Below are positions 1 through 5,127 of a DNA stretch of 7,098 nt, one piece after another. Source of the DNA: Tannerella sp. (GTDB lineage Bacteria; Bacteroidota; Bacteroidia; Bacteroidales; Tannerellaceae); assembly GCA_031275525.1 (NCBI GenBank), contig JAISOP010000072.1:1-7098 (forward strand), written 5' to 3'. The notes under the pieces were generated by a model that saw only the letters and a list, made by a program, of their open reading frames with translations, was not told where the DNA came from and did no database searches. Within the stretch, counting starts at the first letter, position 1. Each line of letters starts with the position of its first letter. The translations under genes were made by a program, and so were the position numbers.

Positions 1-271
1 GATAGGAATTTCCGGAAGCCGGAAATTGAAAAAGCACGCGATATAGAAGTTTCCGGAAGCCGGAAATAGAAAAAGCGAACGAGATAGGAATTTCCGGAAG
101 CCGGAAATTGAAAAAGCACGCGATATAGAAGTTTCCGGAAGCCGGAAATGAAAAAAGCACGCGATATAGGAATTTCCGGAAGCCGGAAATGGAAAAAGCG
201 CACGAGATAGGAGTCTCCGGAATCCGGAAATGAAAAAAACGCGCGATATAGGACTCTCCACTTTGTGGAAA
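1..271. repeat. Tandem array of seven 41-bp units, each with a short palindrome
   Basis: Seven copies of a 17-bp inverted repeat, TTTCCGG-AAG-CCGGAAA, begin at 9, 50, 91, 132, 173, 214 and 255, exactly 41 bp apart each time. In unit 1 the arms extend to 9 bp (AATTTCCGG/CCGGAAATT). The 24-bp linkers are also repeated, roughly GAAAAAGC followed by a variable four to six bases and GATATAGGA or GAGATAGGA. Units 6 and 7 are degenerate: unit 6 reads TCTCCGG-AAT-CCGGAAA and unit 7 reads TCTCCAC-TTT-GTGGAAA, still paired. The array begins before the window and ends about 195 bp ahead of the first capsule-export gene. No reading frame crosses it, and 41 is not a multiple of three. It could be a set of protein-binding sites spaced about four helical turns apart, a run of RNA hairpins, or an inert variable-number repeat; the sequence alone does not decide. 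Confidence 0.95.
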
Positions 272-466
272 TTGTCCTTACAAAGAATATCCGTCAAGAT
301 TTTTTTTGAATGAGCCTCCCTGAATCCTTAAATTTTATTTGGGCGGAAACAATAACTTCCTCGTTCCCCCGTTACTTAGAGGACGTTTTGATAAAGAGCC
401 TTTGTTGGCTTATACGTGATTACCTTAATTTATAGACTAAATTATAGACTGAACAAAGTAAAAAGG
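272..466 (+). other. Noncoding leader between the repeat array and the export operon
   Basis: This AT-rich stretch has no convincing gene. It contains a T8 run (300-307), a promoter candidate at 305-336, and a second, weaker one with TTTG at 387-390 and TATACGTG at 411-418 (20-bp spacer, poor -7 match). It also has a small inverted repeat AGCC-N6-GGCT at 397-410 and a 12-bp tandem duplication (427-438 and 439-450, 11 of 12 identical). That duplication lies in an in-frame extension of the first gene, where it would encode YRLNYRLN, but I read it as untranslated leader. No rho-independent terminator or known riboswitch was recognised. Confidence 0.6.
305..336 (+). promoter_or_regulatory. Candidate Bacteroidota-type promoter for the polysaccharide export operon
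   Basis: TTTG at 305-308 is followed after 20 bp by TAAATTTT at 329-336. The Bacteroidota primary-sigma consensus is TTTG about 19-21 bp ahead of TAnnTTTG, so the -33 box is exact and the -7 box matches five of six fixed bases. Transcription would start near 343-346 and leave a leader of about 120 nt before the ATG at 467. A weaker alternative lies at 387-418. Because capsule operons in this group are often long, the true promoter could also lie left of the window. Confidence 0.35.
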
Positions 467-1288
467 ATGATGAAGAGTAAAGCTGGATTAATGCTATGTA
501 TTATTTTGTCGGTAAGCTCGTGCGGGGTGCCCAGGGATGTGACTTATTTTCAGGGAATCGACGGGCTTTCGCGGCAACAGTGGGAAGCCATGAAGCAGAC
601 CTATCATACGACGATTTGCGCAGACGATATGTTGACCATCAACGTCTCGTCGTGGGACCCAACGGTGGTGGCGCCCTTTAATCCCCCGGCTTACGGATAT
701 TATCCGCAGGGCGAAAAGGATGTGAATGAGGGTGTGCAGAATCATTATTCCTATCTGGTTGATCGGGGGGGGGACATCAATTTTCCCATCCTGGGACAGG
801 TACACCTGGCGGGCCTGACGGTACTTGAAGCGAACCGGAAATTGCAGGGCCTGATTGTGAAATATGCGCCGGATGCCCTGGTCAATGTACAGATTGTGAA
901 TTTCAAGGTGGGTATTTTCGGCGAAGTGGTGCGTACCAACATGTACACCATCCCCAACAGCCGCATTTCCATCCTGGACCTGATTGCAATGGCCGGTGAC
1001 CTGACCATCAATGCCAACCGCAAAAATATCCTGCTGATTCGCGACAACGATGGCCTAAAGGAACATGTGCGCCTCGATATTACGGACCCGAACATCATGG
1101 CGTCGCCATTTTTTTACCTCAAACAAAATGACATGGTTTACGTAGAACCGAACAAGGCCAAAATAAGAAACGCCAATTACAGTTCGGCGCAACAATATAC
1201 CTTGACGATCTTCTCGACGATTATGACCGGCGTCAACGTCCTTTCGACCATCATCCTGGCCATCACCAGCCAGACAAGAAACAATTAA
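467..1288 (+). CDS. Polysaccharide export outer-membrane lipoprotein (Wza-like, Poly_export/SLBB)
   Basis: Probable outer-membrane exit component for a capsule or exopolysaccharide. From the chosen start the protein has 273 residues. Residues 1-18 form a lipoprotein signal peptide (MMKSK, a hydrophobic stretch, then a lipobox ending VSSC), so Cys19 would be lipidated. A Poly_export region spans about 40-145 (DDMLTINVSSW near 53-63, then DINFPILGQVHLAGLTVLEA). An SLBB-like segment follows at about 147-215 (VGIFGEVVRTNMYTIPN, then LDLIAMAGDLT). A hydrophobic helix lies near the C-terminus (about 244-267), as expected for the Wza-type exit helix. A longer frame opens at a GTG at 416, but it would push the signal peptide inside a basic 17-residue extension. 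ATG 467 follows AAAAAGG directly; ATG 470 is equally possible. Gene order with the Wzz- and Wzx-type genes supports the call. A G9 run interrupts the middle of the gene. Confidence 0.9.
   Translation: MMKSKAGLMLCIILSVSSCGVPRDVTYFQGIDGLSRQQWEAMKQTYHTTICADDMLTINVSSWDPTVVAPFNPPAYGYYPQGEKDVNEGVQNHYSYLVDRGGDINFPILGQVHLAGLTVLEANRKLQGLIVKYAPDALVNVQIVNFKVGIFGEVVRTNMYTIPNSRISILDLIAMAGDLTINANRKNILLIRDNDGLKEHVRLDITDPNIMASPFFYLKQNDMVYVEPNKAKIRNANYSSAQQYTLTIFSTIMTGVNVLSTIILAITSQTRNN
765..773 (+). repeat. G9 homopolymer inside the export lipoprotein gene
   Basis: Nine consecutive G residues encode part of Asp-Arg-Gly-Gly-Asp, in the Poly_export region of the lipoprotein. With nine Gs the frame is open to 1288. 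Losing one G brings in TGA at 816-818; gaining one brings in TGA at 826-828. Either change would cut the protein to roughly 40% of its length. The run is directly visible; a switching role is inference. Confidence 0.9.
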
Positions 1289-1323
1289 CATCATGACTCC
1301 ACTATTTCAAGAGTACGCAATTT

Positions 1324-2952
1324 ATGGAAATCGAAATCATTGAAAACAAAGATGTGGAATCGCTGGGGCTGAAAACCGTCGTCGTACGTTACATGCACCG
1401 CTGGAAGCTGTTTGTCGCGGCTTTTTTATTTTCACTCATCCCGGCTACTTTATATTTGGTGTTTTATCCGCAAACGTTCGATTTCATGGCACGCATCCAG
1501 ATACAGGAAGACAAGGATGTCAGCGTATCGGGACTGGGACTGGGCGAGGCTGCCGGGTTGATGCGCTCGTTCGGCATCGGGGGTAGCAGCCTGGGCGTAA
1601 ACATAGAGGACGAAATCGCTATCCTGTCGTCCAACTGGCTGTTGTCCGCCATGATTGTGGAACTCGGATTGAATGTGGAATATACCCGGCCCTATTCCTT
1701 TTATAAAATGTATCGTGAGGCGCCGCTGAAATTGTCGCTGGATTCGGTCTCCATGGCCGGCTTCGACAGCGAATACAGGTTTGCGGTTTCGGTGTCCGGC
1801 GGAAAAGTGACGGTGAAAGCCAAAAGCAAGCCCGGCAGCTGGAAAGAACGCTTCACGTTTACCTCCCTGCCGGCGCAGATCAAGGCGGAAGAGGTGGAAT
1901 TTACGCTGGATTTTGACAACGGCGCTTCAATAGACCAGGACTTCAAGATGAACATCAAATGTATTCCGGTAAACTGGGTGGCCGAAAAATTGTCCGAGGA
2001 TTTCCTGATCGAGGACCTCTCGAAATCGTCCAATATTATCGAACTGGGATGCAGCGACCATGTGAAAGCGCGTGGCAAGGCCATGCTGAATATCCTGGTT
2101 CAGAAATTCAACGAAAGCGCTAAATCCTTCAAGCAGTCGAAAGACCGGCCGATGAGGGCGTTTGTGAATCAGCGTATCGACTCGGTCGTGTCGGAACTGA
2201 ACGAGGTGGAATTGGCGCTGAAAGCCTACAAGACGCAGAACGAAATGACGCTACTGGAATCGGACGTGCTGTTTTACACGGAACAAATGAAGGAGCTACG
2301 GGTTAAAATCGTGGAAATGGAAACGCAGTCGTACCTCATCCGCATGATGGACGACTACGTGCAGGACCCGGCCAACCGCTACGAAGTCGTACCCTCCCTG
2401 ATTGCCGGCAACGTGGAAAGCGGCGAAGCGGGCAGCAACCTGGGCGGCGCCGTGACTTCCTATAACCAGGCCATCGTGGAGCGCGAGCGTTTGCTGCAAA
2501 GTTCCAACGAAAACAACCCGGCCTTCCGAAGCATGAATGTACAGGTGGACAAACTGCGCAACGGCGTGTACCTGGCTATCGGGAATGCAAACAAAAGCTG
2601 CGAGATGACGCTGGCTGACTTGCGGACGAAGGAAAAAATGCTGTTCGACAAGATGAAAACCGTTCCGGCGCTGGAGTATGAATACGTCGGCTTTAAGCGC
2701 AGGCAGGAGATTTTGCAGGGTGTTTACCTGCTACTTCTGCAGAAGAGGGAGGAAATCGCCCTTTCGCACGGACAGGACTACGAGCATGTCCGGATAGTCG
2801 ATCCGGCGTATGTATTAAAGAAACCCATCGGTCCGAGGAAACTGTATGCCGCCATCGGCGTCTTCCTGCTGACCCTGATCTTGCCGGTAGGATACCTGTT
2901 TGCCGTAAGTATCTGTAGATCGCTGAAGGAAGAGTATCTACAGACGAAGTAA
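1324..2952 (+). CDS. Wzz/GNVR-type polysaccharide co-polymerase (chain-length determinant), inner membrane
   Basis: A 542-residue protein with the polysaccharide co-polymerase layout. There is a short cytoplasmic N-terminus, a first membrane segment at about 28-48 (KLFVAAFLFSLIPATLYLVF), a long periplasmic region, and a second membrane segment at about 507-530 with a short basic tail. The N-terminal Wzz part includes the family-like stretch IEDEIAILSSNWLLSAMIVE at about 94-113. Residues about 265-345 and 380-445 are charged, helical and probably coiled-coil. A GNVR-like segment (RRQEILQGVYLLLLQKREEIA, from 459) leads to a proline-rich VDPAYVLKKPIGPRK just before the second membrane segment. 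No Walker motif or tyrosine-rich tail follows, so it is not a fused BY-kinase. It would control chain length and couple assembly to the export lipoprotein, which ends 35 bp upstream. The ATG start is preceded by AT-rich sequence rather than a strong Shine-Dalgarno site. Confidence 0.9.
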   Translation: MEIEIIENKDVESLGLKTVVVRYMHRWKLFVAAFLFSLIPATLYLVFYPQTFDFMARIQIQEDKDVSVSGLGLGEAAGLMRSFGIGGSSLGVNIEDEIAILSSNWLLSAMIVELGLNVEYTRPYSFYKMYREAPLKLSLDSVSMAGFDSEYRFAVSVSGGKVTVKAKSKPGSWKERFTFTSLPAQIKAEEVEFTLDFDNGASIDQDFKMNIKCIPVNWVAEKLSEDFLIEDLSKSSNIIELGCSDHVKARGKAMLNILVQKFNESAKSFKQSKDRPMRAFVNQRIDSVVSELNEVELALKAYKTQNEMTLLESDVLFYTEQMKELRVKIVEMETQSYLIRMMDDYVQDPANRYEVVPSLIAGNVESGEAGSNLGGAVTSYNQAIVERERLLQSSNENNPAFRSMNVQVDKLRNGVYLAIGNANKSCEMTLADLRTKEKMLFDKMKTVPALEYEYVGFKRRQEILQGVYLLLLQKREEIALSHGQDYEHVRIVDPAYVLKKPIGPRKLYAAIGVFLLTLILPVGYLFAVSICRSLKEEYLQTK

Positions 2953-2974
2953 ACGCGGTATTCAGCAGGAAAGC

Positions 2975-4270
2975 ATGAAAATCGGACCCTCCGTATTCGG
3001 GAAATTTGCGCTGATCGTCAAAAACGCAACCTGGCTCACCGTCTTTGAGGCGCTCCGGGTGATGATGCCCTTCATTGCCCTGCCCTATCTGTTCCATACG
3101 GTGGGGGAAGATAACTACGGGAATGTCGTCTTTGCACAGGCCATAGTCGCCTGTTTCTCACTGGTGGTCAATTTCGGGTTAGATATTTCCGCCGTCCGGG
3201 ATGTTGCGCGGATCCGCAACGACAAGTTCGCATTAGACGCGCTTGTGTCGGCCGTCATGATGATCAAGGCCGCACTCTGCCTCTTTTCCCTCCTGGCCCT
3301 GGTCGTCTTTGTCCGGAGCGTACCCCGGCTGAACCGCGACGCCCCCCTGTTCTATTTTGCCTTCCTCTCCTGCATCGCAGACGTGCTGCTGCCGGTCTGG
3401 TACTATCAGGGGAAGGAAAACATGAAACTGCTGACCGTGATTCGTTTCTTTTCCGTCACATTTTATACGGCAAGCCTCTTTGTGGTGATCCGTTCGGCCG
3501 GCGATTACCTCTATATTCCCCTGCTTCAGTCGGGGGGCATGATCCTCTCGGCGCTGGTTTCCGGTTATTTCCTGTTCGTCAGGGACCGGATACGCTTCCA
3601 CATCCCCCCCCTCTCCCTGATCGTCCTGAAATTCAGGGAAAGTATCCCCTTCTTTCTTTCGCGTGCTTCGCTGACAATCAACAGCTATATGGCGAAGATC
3701 ATGTGCGGATTCTACCTGTCGCCGGGCGATGTGGCGGCGTTCGACGTGGCCCAGAAAATCTGTAACGGCGGGATGATTCCCATACAGACCTTCAACCAGG
3801 CGCTCTACCCCAACCTCTCCAAATCCCAGAACAAGGATATGCTCCGGCACAGCCTGGGCATCATCACCCTGATTACCTCCGCCGTCGCCCTGCTGCTGTT
3901 TTTCCTCTCCGGATGGCTGACGGACGTGCTGTCGCACGGCAAAACGCCCGAAGCCGGAGGCCTTTTACAGATCCTGTGCATCTATATCTTCACAGCCGGA
4001 TTTTCCGTTTTCCTGGGCTCGTCGGCGCTGGTCTCCTTCGGGCATCAACGCCCGTTCAACCTGAGCGTCATCCTCTCTTCGGTCATCCTGCTGATTTGTT
4101 ATGCCCTGATGATCGCCACACACACCAATTCCATCCACCTGTACGCCCTGACGCTGGCGCTGGCGGAGTGTGTCGTATTGGGTTACCGTTTCCGCTATTG
4201 CCGGAAATACGGATTAGTCGGATTCAAGGATATTTGGTTACATACAAAAGAAAATGGGACGAATCATTGA
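2975..4270 (+). CDS. Wzx-type flippase / polysaccharide biosynthesis membrane protein (MOP superfamily)
   Basis: A 431-residue, strongly hydrophobic protein with about 12 membrane helices, roughly at 19-41, 50-68, 88-113, 125-145, 152-172, 178-201, 224-244, 255-275, 295-317, 330-350, 361-381 and 386-404. Family-like features are the N-terminal FEALRVMMPFIALPYLF followed by GEDNYGNVVFAQA, the VRDVARIRND loop after helix 2, and the WYYQGKENM motif at 142-150. MOP-superfamily flippases move lipid-linked oligosaccharide units across the inner membrane. The start lies 22 bp after the co-polymerase gene, consistent with one operon. The last 17 nt overlap cutC. A C8 run lies at 3604-3611. Substrate specificity cannot be read from the sequence, and no glycosyltransferases are nearby to suggest the sugar. 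Confidence 0.9.
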   Translation: MKIGPSVFGKFALIVKNATWLTVFEALRVMMPFIALPYLFHTVGEDNYGNVVFAQAIVACFSLVVNFGLDISAVRDVARIRNDKFALDALVSAVMMIKAALCLFSLLALVVFVRSVPRLNRDAPLFYFAFLSCIADVLLPVWYYQGKENMKLLTVIRFFSVTFYTASLFVVIRSAGDYLYIPLLQSGGMILSALVSGYFLFVRDRIRFHIPPLSLIVLKFRESIPFFLSRASLTINSYMAKIMCGFYLSPGDVAAFDVAQKICNGGMIPIQTFNQALYPNLSKSQNKDMLRHSLGIITLITSAVALLLFFLSGWLTDVLSHGKTPEAGGLLQILCIYIFTAGFSVFLGSSALVSFGHQRPFNLSVILSSVILLICYALMIATHTNSIHLYALTLALAECVVLGYRFRYCRKYGLVGFKDIWLHTKENGTNH

Positions 4271-4985
4271 AATCTGCGCCAATTCGGCGCAAAGCTGTAT
4301 AGAAGCGGAAGCCGGCGGCGCCCGGCGGGTAGAGTTGTGCGCCGGGATACCCGAAGGCGGAACTACACCCAGTTACGGCGAAATACGAACAGCACAGGCG
4401 CTGACCTCAACACTGGCCATCCATCTCCTCATCCGTCCGCGCGGAGGCGATTTCCTATACACCGAAACCGAAATGCGGTCAATGCACTATGACCTTGAAA
4501 TGGCTAAACGATTAGGCATACAGGGCGTTGTATTCGGTTGCCTGACCGCGGCCGGCGACCTGGACACGGCACGGATGAAACGCTTGATGGAAGCCGCCGC
4601 CCCCCTGTCGGTCACTTGTCACCGTGCGTTCGACCTCTGCCGCAATCCTTTCGAGACGATGGAACAACTCATTGACCTGGGCGTTGACCGCATCCTGACG
4701 TCCGGTCAGCAGCCCGATGCCTTCCGGGGCATTCCGCTGATCGCCCAATTGGTACGCCTCGCCGCCGGACGCATCATCATCATGCCCGGCTGCGGTATCC
4801 ACGCAGGCAACATCGCCCAGATAGAAACCCAAACGAATGCAACCGAATTTCATGCCTCCGCCCGCAGCATTCGCCATAGCCGGATGACCTTCCGCAACGA
4901 AAACATCCCGATGGGAACAAGTCTAACGCTCTCCGAGTTTGAAATGCCCCAAACCGACCGCCGGAAAGTGGCGGCCCTTGTCTAA
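4254..4985 (+). CDS. cutC: CutC family protein (copper homeostasis / TIM-barrel)
   Basis: A 243-residue protein close to the usual CutC length of about 245-250. Family motifs run in order: EICANS at 6-11, RRVELCAG at 24-31, EGGTTPSYGEIR at 34-45, LIRPRGGDFLYT at 59-70, GVVFGCLTAAGDLD at 91-104, CHRAFDLC at 122-129, DRILTSGQQ at 145-153, IIMPGCGI at 175-182 and EFHASAR at 198-204. CutC has a TIM-barrel fold and was linked to copper tolerance in E. coli. Its biochemical role remains unsettled, so the copper link should be treated as a family label. The ATG overlaps the flippase stop by 17 nt (4254-4270), which suggests translational coupling even though the functions look unrelated. Translation ends at TAA 4983-4985, and a new transcription unit appears to start about 100 bp later. 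Confidence 0.95.
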   Translation: MGRIIEICANSAQSCIEAEAGGARRVELCAGIPEGGTTPSYGEIRTAQALTSTLAIHLLIRPRGGDFLYTETEMRSMHYDLEMAKRLGIQGVVFGCLTAAGDLDTARMKRLMEAAAPLSVTCHRAFDLCRNPFETMEQLIDLGVDRILTSGQQPDAFRGIPLIAQLVRLAAGRIIIMPGCGIHAGNIAQIETQTNATEFHASARSIRHSRMTFRNENIPMGTSLTLSEFEMPQTDRRKVAALV

Positions 4986-5038
4986 GGAACTGTCAAGAAA
5001 TAAACCCTCCATTGACAGGTCTGTATTTCGCATCATTC

Positions 5039-5066
5039 TTCCAATGGCCGGTTTTGCCATCCGGAA
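5039..5066. repeat. Interrupted inverted repeat around the -33 box of the rpn promoter
   Basis: ATGGC (5044-5048) pairs with GCCAT (5056-5060) across a 7-base spacer, and TTCC (5039-5042) pairs with GGAA (5063-5066) outside it. The -33 TTTG (5053-5056) lies in the spacer and the first base of the right arm. Because it is upstream of the predicted transcription start, it would act as a DNA operator rather than an RNA leader hairpin of rpn. It lacks a following T run, so it is a poor terminator for cutC. It could also be chance. Confidence 0.35.
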
Positions 5067-5083
5067 GAAATCCACTACCTTTG
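5053..5083 (+). promoter_or_regulatory. Strong-consensus Bacteroidota promoter for the Rpn-type nuclease gene
   Basis: TTTG at 5053-5056, a spacer of exactly 19 bp, and TACCTTTG at 5076-5083 match the Bacteroidota -33/-7 consensus (TTTG, TAnnTTTG) at every fixed base. Transcription would begin near 5089-5092. This shows that the nuclease gene has its own promoter after cutC. It also rules out the far-upstream in-frame ATG at 4939 as the start on this transcript and fits starts at 5128 or 5143. Confidence 0.75.
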
Positions 5084-5127
5084 TTGAGCAAATAAAAAAC
5101 TGTATAACAGCCTTATTTAAACAGGTT

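Noticed and set aside
1..271. CRISPR array
   Set aside because: The repeats are spaced regularly, but the 24-bp linkers are themselves near-copies of each other, the repeat is only 17 bp, and there are no cas genes. This is a tandem repeat, not a spacer archive.
416..466. N-terminal extension of the export lipoprotein from GTG 416
   Set aside because: It would bury a good lipoprotein signal peptide behind 17 residues, and the added stretch is AT-rich and contains a 12-bp duplication. ATG 467 or 470 fits much better.
3233..3937. 234-codon open frame on the minus strand opposite the flippase gene
   Set aside because: Its translation is rich in Gln, Gly, Glu and His with no recognisable domain, and it lies fully antisense to a clear membrane protein gene. 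It is a by-product of GC-rich codon use.
3913..4302. 129-codon plus-strand frame overlapping the end of the flippase gene and the start of cutC
   Set aside because: It is out of frame with two well-supported genes, has a Pro/Arg-rich composition and shows no domain.
4990..5018. Hairpin CTGTCAA-N15-TTGACAG after cutC as a rho-independent terminator
   Set aside because: The stem is only seven mostly A/T-containing pairs with a 15-base loop and no T run follows. It cannot be called a terminator on this evidence.
4939..5127. Upstream start for the Rpn-type gene at ATG 4939
   Set aside because: It would overlap the end of cutC and start before the consensus promoter at 5053-5083. The family-like sequence begins only after 5143.
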